This document shows, one piece after another, positions 12,209 through 23,029 of a DNA stretch of 64,000 nucleotides. The translations under genes and the position numbers were made by a program. Origin of the DNA: Intoshia linei (Eukaryota > Orthonectida > Rhopaluridae); contig LWCA01000050.1 in NCBI GenBank assembly GCA_001642005.1, positions 1 to 64,000 of the forward strand. Direction: 5' to 3'. The first letter of the stretch is position 1, and each line of letters begins with the position of its first letter. The notes below the pieces were generated by a model, which saw only the letters and a program-made list of their open reading frames with translations, was not told the origin of the DNA and searched no databases.

Positions 12209-14115
12209 GTTGACCGTTATGTACTACGTACAATCAGCATTGAGTTTTGTATAGGGCGGAATGTTTTAATTCTACGAAAAAAATAAATGTAATAATAAAA
12301 TCTTACTTCAAAATGCTACATTCACCATTATAAAACCTTTAAACGAGTGTATCCGAAACTTATTTCACCATGAACCCGTAATTTCACATTTTTTTAATTT
12401 AAAGTGAATTATTTCTTTTTAATTTTATTTTAACATTTGTATAAAGAATTTTAAAATTATCAGTTTGTTTTACATACAGTTTGTTAATATAATAATTTAT
12501 CATATTTAATGATTTTACTCTCGAAAATCAGTAATAGAAATATAGAATTTTTAAAACTCGACTCCTCTTACTTTATTGAATAAACTAGAACAAACAGATT
12601 AATAAATAAACAGATGTACTTTTTTGAGATAATGTCATCTTCAGATAAACAAAAAGATAAACAGGTTTGATAAACACTAATTCGGACTCAAAGATATATT
12701 TTAAAAATATATAAAAGTACCCAATTTAATCCTTACTCATATAATTATGAGTATTTGTTATATTTGTTTGTGTGTATGTTACCGTTTATTTCAGTAATTA
12801 CCAGTCTTAGAATTTTATAAAATTCACATTTCAATTACTGTTTTTTCCGGTAGTGTTAGCAAAATAACTTTCAACCTCCCAAACTTACATCTTACGGGTC
12901 AAAAAGCTCTTTTGTCCTTTTTTTGAAAATCAAACGGGTTCGATAATTTTAAAAAATATTATATATACTGTGATACGGATTTTAAAATTATAAATATTAT
13001 CATAAATTTAAATATAAAAAAAATATATCTTCAGGGTCAAAATCTTAATTGTCCTTCTTTTTTTAATGAAAACAGACCTTAAATTTTAAAAAATTTACAG
13101 GTTGTACAGTTGTATCCTGTAAACACACACAGAAAATTTCAATCCGAATACTTGACGACTTCACAGTCAAAAAAGCATTTTAATATTCATATATTTTTTT
13201 TCCGAAATATTTTATTAAAACACCAGAAATCTACGCAATCCCGGTGAAAAATAATTTTTAATAATTTATTAACCAAAATAAAAATTGAAAATGTAAATAT
13301 TGATCTACAATTTGAAAAAAAGTGTGCATTGTACGTCTACACATTTCCAATAAAGACATATTGGTGAAAATCTATATAATTTATTCCTTCGGAATTGTTT
13401 TCATTGCTACGCAATTTGTAAATCTCAAATTCTCATTTTCAAAAAATTTTGTTCAAAATTTAAATTAAAACTACAACAGCGAATTACTAAAAGTAAAACA
13501 ACATTGTTATTATCTTTTTTATATTTAATACAATCCTTTGCAATATTGGTAAAATTCACCTGAAATATGTTTATAAAGTGCTGATTCCGTTAATTATTGA
13601 TACATAATTAAAATTTTTAAGTATTTATTAAATTGGTACTCAATATATATCATCACATTGAAAATGACAAATTAGGTTTTTATAATTTTATTTTTTCTGG
13701 AATTTATGCTATTTATGACATTTTTTAGGATTGGACTGTTTTTACTTTATTTTTAATATTATACACACATTCTGTCTAATAAAATTGGACTGTTTTTACT
13801 TTATTTTTAATATTATACACACATTCTGTCTAATAAAATTCAAAAAATGGGATAACAATTTTTTTCAAAATTCTATACGTAAATGTTAACAAACAAAAAA
13901 TTAAGATGGAATAATTCACTTTAAAGTAAAAAGTAGTGTGATATAATGGTTCCATCTGAAACAATTTTGGGAACCACACCTTTAAAGGATTGATAATAGT
14001 GAATAGTAAGATTTTTAAGTTAGATTTTTAACGTGAATTTATTTTTTTGGTATAATAAACATGTGCCCTCGGCAAAGCTAAGTAATGTTTGTACGTAGTA
14101 CATAACAATCAATTT
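12209..14115. mobile_element. Dispersed TIR element (family A), full-length copy
   Basis: Left end gttgaccgttatgtactacg and the reverse complement of the right end (attgttatgtactacgtaca) match, followed inward on both sides by a cagcattgagctttgc-like block; the TIR is about 40-45 bp with a palindromic tgtactacgtaca core. The interior is non-coding and contains imperfect copies of a module of roughly 100 bp (a 'ttacatcttcanggtcaaaa' signature recurring in 12880-13060). The right 600 bp align with 54720-55207. No transposase was found, so it is non-autonomous or belongs to an unrecognised class. Confidence 0.6.
13731..13838. repeat. 54-bp exact tandem duplication
   Basis: The 54-bp unit starting ttggactgtttttactttat is repeated back to back (13731-13784 and 13785-13838) without visible differences. 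The related copy near 54890 has one unit only, so the duplication arose in this copy and is recent. Confidence 0.85.
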
Positions 14116-15110
14116 AGTTACACTATATTATTTTACTCCATTAATCCCGTTTTCTCTAGAGATCTTCGTTCCAGACTTCTTTTACATTTTAAATACTTTC
14201 TAGAAGGTAATGGTGAAGAATTTTACCAGATTAAATGTATAGTACGATTATAATCGTACTGATAATTATTTTTTCTGATAATTATCCTTTTTATTCACAT
14301 TTATTAGCATAAATGGGTTATTTAAATTTCATTGTATTTACGAAACATATGCGTTTATTTTCTATTCACAAAATGATCCAAATATTAACTCTCGCGTCTG
14401 GTGTGATTATAAAAGTCAAATAATTACTCAACTTTACGAATTTCATCATTATTTACAGTTAATTGAAGTAAAAATACATTAAAATGTTTAGATAACTATG
14501 TAAAATGATAAAATAAACAAAAATTCTTTATTTTGGGTATACATTTTAAAAAGTGCTCTCCTCGTGCAACTGTGGATGAATTCGAAATTCAATTGTATTA
14601 TTCTCATATATTTTAAGTACGAATACCATCCTGCCTACCGGTAAGGAGAAATTTTACTAGAAATATATTTACTTGAAATCCTAATGTAAATTGTACAAAT
14701 GTACTAAGCTATATTAGACATTATTTTATTTGTCATGTAACATGTATTGCATTTTTATTGTCTCAAAGTGCACTGCAGTGATTAATACTAATTATAAGAA
14801 TAATATAAATGGTTTAATTCCTTTAATCTATATTAGTTATCATCACAATAAAAGCGATAATTAACACAGTGTCTTATTTCATACACTGTGGCGTCACAAT
14901 ATTAATACACAATAAAATTATTAATAAATTGGTCAAAATTATTATCAATGTGTAAACTTTATTAAAATTTTATATCATTTGTTTGTAATGCCGAATTTAT
15001 TAGAAATTAAATAGATTTGATTTAAGGCTTTTAAATATTTTTGTTTATACAAATATTTGTGAAACAAATTCATTTTAATAATTTAATCGGATTAAATTGT
15101 GAATTTAAGA
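14116..15110. other. Intergenic region upstream of the bHLH gene
   Basis: AT-rich, no gene recognised. It should contain the bHLH promoter; no specific element was identified. Confidence 0.5.
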
Positions 15111-15663
15111 ATGAAAAATTCTCGCGACATAAAAAACCTTATTGAACGATATAGAGTCTATAAACTAAACCAAAAATTCAGTGCCATGCAAAAACTTTTA
15201 CCCCAAAGGTATTTTACATTACGCTAGTTATAACGACTTTGAATTACTGTACATTAATTTTAGATATTTTAAGAAAAAAATTACGAAAAGTATCATTTTA
15301 AATTCGGCCATTCAATACATAAGGGAAATGACTACTAATTTACGTGATTATAATTGTAATAAACACCAATATCAAAAAATAAATAATGCTTCTAATCACT
15401 TTAAATATTCAAAACATGCATACTACAATTGTGAATACAAGAATAAAATTCACTCAAACGATTCAGTCAAACAGAGTAAAATAAACTCGGTTATTTCCGA
15501 ACCTAACCATAGATGGCACAATTTGAAATATTTAATTGACAATTCAATTTTCAATAGACAAAAAGTGGCCGATTTAGATTTGAAAATTAAAAAAGGGGAC
15601 ATTTACAATCATGAAAAGTTATTGACAAGCAATTCAAATTTTTTTAATAATGTATTTAAATAA
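15111..15663 (+). CDS. Basic helix-loop-helix transcription factor
   Basis: Two exons, 15111-15208 and 15264-15663, with a 55-nt GT-AG intron in the loop region; 165 residues. Basic region and helix 1: SRDIKNLIERYRVYKLNQKF, keeping the E-R-x-R core that contacts the E-box and the LN-x-x-F of helix 1; then MQKLLP; the loop; and helix 2, KITKSIILNSAIQYIREM, close to the consensus K-L-S-K-x-x-I-L-x-x-A-I-x-Y-I. The pattern is that of class A (twist/TAL/achaete-scute-like) bHLH proteins, but the basic region is divergent (few Arg before the ER-R) and I cannot assign an orthologue. The remaining ~100 residues are Asn/His/Lys-rich and unstructured. It would act in the nucleus as a dimer. Confidence 0.8.
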
Positions 15664-16228
15664 AATATATATGTACGTGTCAAGTCATATTGCTTATCTT
15701 TTATTTTGCCAAAATGAATCGTTTTATTGGATAAATAGTGATTATATACTGTAAAAGTTTATTTTATTTTTATTGATCACGATATACTATCATATTTCAT
15801 TGATGCAAAAAGATAATGTTAATCTTTAAATTTAAAAAACACTAGATGAATATTATGTTCAAATTATTTAGCAAATCATTAAAATATCATTAATTTTGTT
15901 TTATTTACTCTAAATTTTATTGTACTGGGAAAAGAATACAATAAAAAGAGTTTATTACCGATCATAGTATAATAACGTTTAACCGTGACAAAAATCAGTT
16001 AAACGTCTGTGAATACCCGCCAGCCGTCTATCATTAGAATTAACAACTATATGACGCATTTAAACAATAGATTATAAAGAAGATTTTATTATTTTCATTA
16101 AATAATTACAACTTTTCACAGATTAAGAATCAATACTATTCAAATAGTTAGTCTAATGATATGATTAATACAATCTCATTTGTCAGTATATGTGATGATT
16201 TATACATTTGTTCATTTTCATTTCTGCA
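15664..16228. other. Spacer between bHLH and RUNX genes
   Basis: 565 bp, AT-rich, no ORF of interest. It probably carries the bHLH 3' UTR and the RUNX promoter. Both genes point the same way. Confidence 0.5.
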
Positions 16229-18265
16229 ATGTATAACCAAAAGTCACCACCTTACATGAAGACTAATAATGCATCGGTGTTAATAACAGAACTACCTAAA
16301 CACTGGCGATATAATAAGTCTTTGCCATTCACTTTTGCAGTTCTCGTTCATTGTCCAATACAACAAGGAACTTTAGTAATTTTAACAGAATGATTTTTTT
16401 TTAATAATTTTATCCAATTAATTGTATTTTATTTAGGTTGTTATTTCAGCCGGAAATGATAAAAATCCGCATGCTTTTTTGAGAAATTGTAGATCTTTAA
16501 TTACGGTAAATTATATTCATCAAATATACTTATGTGATATACCCAGTGTCACGTCAATTCGAACGTTACATCAAATTTACATTTTTCATCATTGAAGTGA
16601 TGTATGATAGTGCATGTAATATATAACATAGTGTAAGTGAATCCGTAGCCGACCCCTTTTCTCGATGAAATTAAATATTAAATATTTTACACCGGAAAAA
16701 AGACACTTAAAATTTGTGTATTATAAATTTCTGGGATTGTCAGTTTTCTAAATAAATGGCTACAAACACAATGAACTATTATCAAATATCAGGTCACTTT
16801 AGATATAATAAAAGTTTTCTGGAAAAACTGTGCATTAATAATGTATTATTATTAAATAATACGATGTAGATATTAAGATTCGTGTGTATTTCTCCTGTCG
16901 GTTAGATAATTATCTAATATTTTTTTATTATAATTCATTATTTTTTACATTTAAACTATTTGAAGTACTACTTGAATTGTGTTTTGCCTGTTTTTACGAT
17001 TATCTTCATAAATCATGATTCATGATGTATTAAAGACTAAATACAATTATGAAATAATTTATAATATTCAATAAATAATTTATTTTAATTCTAATTGTTT
17101 TAGTTGCTCATTTTTTTCTAAATCAGGGCTTATTAGGGTGACCATTGGTCAGATAAAACAATTACAATCAATTTTAGTTTACTTAAAGTTAAATTTAAAG
17201 TAAAAATAATATAGATAATTCTCTCTCCAATTTGTCATTATATGTATTTTCATAGTTTTGTTATATATTTTTTAATTTTCAGTTTAGAATAACGTTGCAA
17301 CATTTAACGACTTACGGTTTGTTGGGCGAAGTGGAAGAGGTACATTAATATTGCATATAAAGTAGGTTGTCAGTAGAGCGTTAGGAGGAGCTAGAGATCT
17401 GTAGCGGATCTAGGTGGGGTGCAGAAGCGGTCTTTTTTTTCTGGATTTTGAAAAACACAAATTCTAATAGATTTTTTCAAGCTTAATCGTCAATTCATCA
17501 ATTTTATTATTTGAGAATTACATTTTCACGGTCACAATTCCAATTACCTATTATTTTTAAAAATGAAAAAATTGACATGAGATTGACATTTAAATTTCGA
17601 TAAAAACGAAATTTTTGTTGACTGGAATATAATTCTTCAAAATTGGTCGTTTTAAAAAATTTAAATTGTCGAAATGTTAATTGTTAAAATGACTATATGG
17701 AATTATGCATAATTTGCCAAAAATTTTTTAGGGTTCAACGGCTTTTTCAGTAGTTTAATAAAATTACAATTTCAGATTGCATTTTTTCGAAAAAAATAAA
17801 AACCTCACTTTCTTGAGAATAAGCTCTAATTCAGATATCAAGTTTTTTATTATTTGATATCATGAAACACATTAAATATTAATATTTAGGAAAATTTTTC
17901 GATATTAAAATTGAAATATTTTGCAAGCCAATGATGATAGCTCAATGTTACAATGTCATAAAAATAACTGTAGATGGTCCAAGAGAACCGAGAGGACGTT
18001 TGATTCGACAAAACACTGGTATAAAGTGAATTTTTTAACAATTAAAAAAATATTTATAGAATTATATGCATCTTATTTACGATACATGTATTTTGTAAAT
18101 AAATACAACATAGTTTATAATTCAAATGAAATAAATCACACATTTTTATCGACATCACCGCTAAAAAATTTGAAAATATTATATACACAGCCTGCCTGTT
18201 TTCATGAAAATTGTTCGAAAGAAACTGACAACATTGTAAACAAGGAAAAATCAGGTAATTTATGA
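16229..18265 (+). CDS. RUNX (Runt-domain) transcription factor
   Basis: Exons 16229-16375, 16437-16505, 17288-17339, 17890-18018 and 18060-18265; introns 61, 782, 550 and 41 nt, all GT-AG and phase-consistent; 200 residues. The Runt domain is unmistakable: LPKHWRYNKSLPFTFAV (compare LPSHWRCNKTLP), VISAGNDKN..LRN, then FNDLRFVGRSGRG and GKFFDIKIEIF, and finally VIKITVDGPREPRGR. DNA-contacting loop residues around GRSGRGK and VDGPREPR are kept. RUNX proteins bind TGYGGT sites with the partner CBF-beta. After the domain only about 70 residues remain, without a recognisable Groucho-binding VWRPY end. The last exon is a reading-frame prediction only. Start Met 16229 lies close to the domain, so an upstream exon remains possible. 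Intron 3 contains family-A repeat debris. Confidence 0.93.
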
Positions 18266-18460
18266 TTTTAATTAAAATTTAATATAAAAATTTAGAAAAT
18301 TTAAAAAAAATTGAAAAAAACCAGAAATCAAAAATATGGCGACCTTATATATAATATTATATAACTCCATGATTATTGCAAATAATAATAAAATAACACA
18401 ATTTTAGTAATTTAATAAATGCATGAATTGTAAAATATTGTAAAAATATGTTTAGTAACG

Positions 18461-21400
18461 TTAATCATTTCCATTCAAATGGTTATGCCCATTGGTTCGT
18501 TGAGACGGTACTGATTTTCGTTTAAAAAGGTATTCAAAATGACAAGTATTTTTTTTTATAGTATCGACCACAATTTGAGGTAAATTAACAATTGCTTTGC
18601 TTGATTTTTCAAAAGATTTTGAAATGACCTTTGATTTTAGCACTTCACCGAACCAAGGGTTCCAACTACCGAAAATGTCCTTGTTTATATTATAGTCTGC
18701 ATTCAAATTGTGATTATCGCCATTTTGAGTGCTTTTTTCGTTAATTGATTTCCAATTCAACATATCTTCTGTAAATTTAATATCGGTAGCCATGCAGTAC
18801 ATTTTTAAAATTTGTTCTATTTCATGGTTTAGTTTATGGTGTAACTAAAATTACCTGTATCTTGAATCAAATCGTCTGCATCAATAATCAGCGGCTTCTT
18901 ACCAGATTTTTTTTCTATAAATTTGTACAAGTTTACCAATTGTTTGTATCCTACTTCAGATGGATTGAAATTTGTCCAACCTTAATAATAATTAATTAAT
19001 TTCAAACCATTCTAGAGATGATATAAATCTAATGCTAGTTTTTAATGCAAGCCTGTTTTTTCCTGGTTTGTAGACATTCTATATAATGATGGAATTGTTT
19101 TTGATGGATTTCGGATAATAAACGTGTGTTCAAAATTGTTTGGCAAATTTTTTGATAATGTTTCATCGTCCAAGTTTTTACCCAAGCAATAAGCCATTTC
19201 TTTCGAAAATATAACCTTTGCATCTATACATTTATAGATATTCATTTTTACTCTATGCCTTTATTTTCTTCCACTGTTTTATCGTACATTTCTTTTATAT
19301 CAGAAAATTTGCAATTTGATTTTTCTTCCAAATCGCTGTAACGATTGCTTATTCTTTCTTCACCGAAATAATATGCATCCGAAAAAGGTTCCAGCAATAC
19401 CTATAATAGAAAATTAAAATGAAAGTAAAAAATGATATTTCGGTAATGATAATAATTACGTCTAATTAACGCCATCTAATTTAATATCTTTTTCTATTAG
19501 GTATTTCTATTTTTTAAATGTAAAGATAATGATTTTCAAACGCGTCCGAGAATATGCTTTTTTTTAATTTTAGGGTTGGTTTTATTTTTAAAATAAGGTA
19601 AAATTGGGTTTTTCATGCTGAATGGCTCAATTTAAGAAAATAAAATTTGCGATGCTGCATCACTCTTGAAAAACTGTATTACCAATTGGGTTATTTTAAA
19701 TAAACGATAGCACACGCACATAACATTTTATACAAGTAAAATATGTAATATATATATATTTTGTTTGGGATCCACATGTTATTTTTAATACCATCGTAGG
19801 TCCACAGTAAAAAAGGGTTAAGAAGCCTGCCTTATACAACATTTTTGACATTCATTTATACTTATTGGCTCTAATCCATTAAAGAATCGTCCTTGAAATT
19901 AAAAATTCTGCCCTCGGCAGAGCTAGCTGCAGTTTGTAAAATAATATTTAATTTTATTTATGTTTATTTTTAATACAATAATGATTTTCAACAAAAAATA
20001 AAGCACAATTTCATTTAAAATTAACCTTTTTTATTACTATACATTTAAGATGTACGGTAGTAGTAGTGCGTCGTACTACCGTCTAAAATTATTTTATTAT
20101 TCAAATATACCAAAAAAAAGAACACCCAATGATAACAAAAAATTGATTATAAAAATTGAAACAGCTAACCAATACATTAAAAAATTTTTTATTATTTTTA
20201 ATGTCATCTGTGTAATAAAAATGTCATATAGATAAGTTGCTACTACTAAACCTTTTAATGTTTATATTAAAATAAATGAAATCGATTTAAAAAGAGTTGA
20301 TGTTTAAGTTAAAAGAATTGATATTAAATTTAAACTCATATGAAATTCACATTTGAATATAATTATACGAAACAAAATTAATTAAAATAATACTAAAATT
20401 AAAATTCTATTACGTTTAATAGTGGAGATAAACTATTATCTTGCGTTATAATCCATTAATAAATCTTCACCATTAATACAGGAGATGAAATGCTTTTGTA
20501 TATGGACAATGTCCATTGGACATATGTACTCATGCATAGTAGAGGAGTTATTTTTGGAATAGCATCATCGATTGCAGCTTCCAGATACCTTAACCTATGT
20601 TCCTTTTGAGTGATGCCATTAGCTGGAGGAGCCATCATTTCACTAAATTTTGCTGCCATTTACCTTTTCATTTTGGCTTTCATGACACTCCAACACTCCT
20701 CAATAGGATTTAATGGATCAATGTATCGAGCGGCACGCATTAAAGTCACACCCATCAATTCTAATAAATTAACCCGGTTTGACATATTGTATTTTACATA
20801 TATTTAATATCAATGTTATGTTGTTATAGAGTGAGCGAGTTATAATTTATACTTTATAATTTTGTATTAAACTTGAACATGAAATTGTCTTCGAAACTTG
20901 GAACATTACAATCAATTCTTTTAAATTAAACATCAACTCTTTTTAAATCGATTTCATTTATTTTAATTTAAACATTAAAAAGTGTAGTTTATTATTTTCA
21001 GAAATGTAAATAAATTAAATTTACGATAAATAGTTTATTAAACATACAATGTCTTTCAATTTTGATTTATTTTCAAATCATTAAATGTTTGTAAAATAAG
21101 GTCATGACTTTGAAATTATTTACATTTGAAGATGGTACTATTAAAAATGCAGTTTAATAATTACAATTCCTAATTTGGTCATTAATGTTCCACTAACTTA
21201 GTTTTTAATTATTCGAGAATATTAAAATTGTTAATTTCTCTTACAATTTTAAATTTAATTTTAATGACTAAAAAGTATATTTGTGTTATACTATTTGAAA
21301 TAGCAAACATTTTAGAGTAATATATTGTAGATATAAAGCATAATCTTTATTTGACATTTTTCCAATTTGTATGATATTTTATTAATCAATATAGTTACTC

Positions 21401-21920
21401 TTAGTATCATAAATTATTAAATTTAATCAAATTAGATGCGATATAATCCATTACATTGATTATTAAAAATTTATATGCCCTCGAAAGTCGTTTATTTTAA
21501 AATTAAAAAATTTATTATATAAAAATAAAAATATTAATATAAGTAAATACATAAGAGAATAATAAAAAATATTAGACTTTAAAAATTTTTGACATTATAC
21601 GCATCAGTTGTCGAAAGAATGTATTTAATCTCAAGTTTATGTTAACTATTCCCGGATATTTTTATTGCAATTATTGATCTGAACGTTACACTTCACGTTA
21701 ACATGATATTCAATGCATTTGTAAAACAATGTGCTAAATATTCACATTCGACATATTAAGTCATTTTTATTAATTTGCAAATACAAATTGTACTGTCTAA
21801 ATTGTTAAAATAAAATACCTTGACATTTTCAGCGTTCATAATTGATCGAAACATGGCAGTAGAAACGCTACGAGGAACTGCCCACAGTATAATTCTTTTT
21901 TGGTTAGGTATTTCGGTCAT
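18461..21920 (-). CDS. P-loop sulfotransferase-like protein
   Basis: Exons 21819-21920, 19288-19400, 19053-19252, 18855-18980 and 18461-18816; 298 residues. It starts MTEIPNQKRIILWAVPRSVS; the PRSVSTAM segment is the phosphate-binding loop of a sulfotransferase-like family found in fungi, plants and invertebrates (annotated variously as sulfotransferase or BCAT-like). Further family blocks: EPFSDAYYFGEERISNRY, FEHTFIIRNPSKTIPSLYR (the RxxxS-type PAPS-binding pattern), WTNFNPSEVGYKQL, IIDADDLI, and WFGEVLKS near the C-terminus. Substrate unknown. Introns are 2,418, 35, 72 and 38 nt. The 72-nt intron appears to use a GC donor (cag/gcttgc), which is needed to join TG to WTNF. Intron 1 hosts a transposon (20243-20988). 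Confidence 0.8.
19908..19940 (-). repeat. Partial end of TIR family A
   Basis: ctgccctcggcagagctagc followed by tgcagtttgtaaaat resembles the inner part of the family-A right end but lacks the tacgtagtacataac tip. A truncated copy in the sulfotransferase intron. Confidence 0.45.
20243..20988 (-). mobile_element. Deleted IS630/Tc1-like transposon with ~80-bp TIRs
   Basis: The ends (from ctaaaccttttaatgttta at the left and the inverse of taaacattaaaaagtgtag at the right) form inverted repeats of about 80 bp that include aataaatgaaatcgatttaa and aaagagttgatgttta. Between them the minus strand (20456-20800) encodes the C-terminal part of a DDE transposase: LNPIEECWSVMKAKMKR (last catalytic Glu), one stop, then LRYLEAAIDDAIPKITP. 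The N-terminal two thirds are deleted, so the copy is non-autonomous. It sits in intron 1 of the sulfotransferase-like gene. Confidence 0.75.
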
Positions 21921-23029
21921 TTTTATCTTAAATTGTAAAAATATAAATGCACGTGCAAATAGAATACAAACTAATTCATGTTGACAAAACTTAGATTAAT
22001 ATAAAAACCATACTTTTTTAATTTCCTTTAAGAAAAATTTTGAATATTAAAACATTATACTTAATAAAAACTTAATTTTCCCTAATTTTGATTAAATTCC
22101 TAATGAATAATTACAATATTTATATTTTAAAATTACCTTGTATTATTTTTGAAATTTAAATATTAAAAATGGATCAATCCCTACAATATAAGTTCGGAAT
22201 GAATATTATGTGGACCATTATTCTTAACATTAATTGTTAAAAGTTACTAGGACAATACAATATTAAATTGTAAAAGGTTGTATGAAATATTCACACAAAT
22301 AGGCGTGTAGCTATAACTCTAGCAGTACGACTGGTATATTAGATTTTACATCAATTAAACATTTAGAATATTTACGACTATTCAATACTGAAATTATAAA
22401 TTAAATAGAATTATATTAAATTAAATGTGCACATTACTTATAATATTAATTAACGGTTAAAATTATAAAATGAAACCTGTCCCGGATCATTACTGAATAT
22501 GCATAAAACCATAATTACGAGATGAAAAAAGTATAGATAACTGAAAGTTAATATTGAATCAATATAAAAATTAATAAATGCTATATAACAGTACAAATAA
22601 TTTACAATTGCAAAAAATAATATTTAAAAATACACACTAAAATATACTACGTCCACCTTATAATGTATTGATTTGTAATATTTGTTCTAAATTTGCAATT
22701 TATCGAATTGATGGCTCAAAATAATTACCATAATTAAATTATAATCCAAATTACAAATACAGACTGAACTAATACTTAAAATTCAAATAAAAGTAATTAT
22801 ATCAGAAAATTATAATACTAATCCAATTATACATACATGTATAATGACATTATTCTATTTTTAGTACTTATTTTGGCACCATTTTTTCTGATACGCAAAA
22901 AAGATTGGGAACCACTTAGATACGAACCTAAAAATATAAGTTAAAATTATCTAAAAATCAAAAGTAGAACTTTATAATTATTTCGCAACGATGCGTAATG
23001 CCATATACATATTTAGCTCTAGCTACTTT
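21921..23029. other. Intergenic AT-rich region
   Basis: About 1.1 kb between two minus-strand genes. It holds no gene I can support. It should contain the sulfotransferase promoter and the 3' UTR of the membrane-protein gene. Confidence 0.5.

Noticed and set aside
20050-20235. 61-codon ORF beside the deleted transposon
   Set aside because: No recognisable protein; low-complexity Lys/Ile-rich frame inside the sulfotransferase intron.
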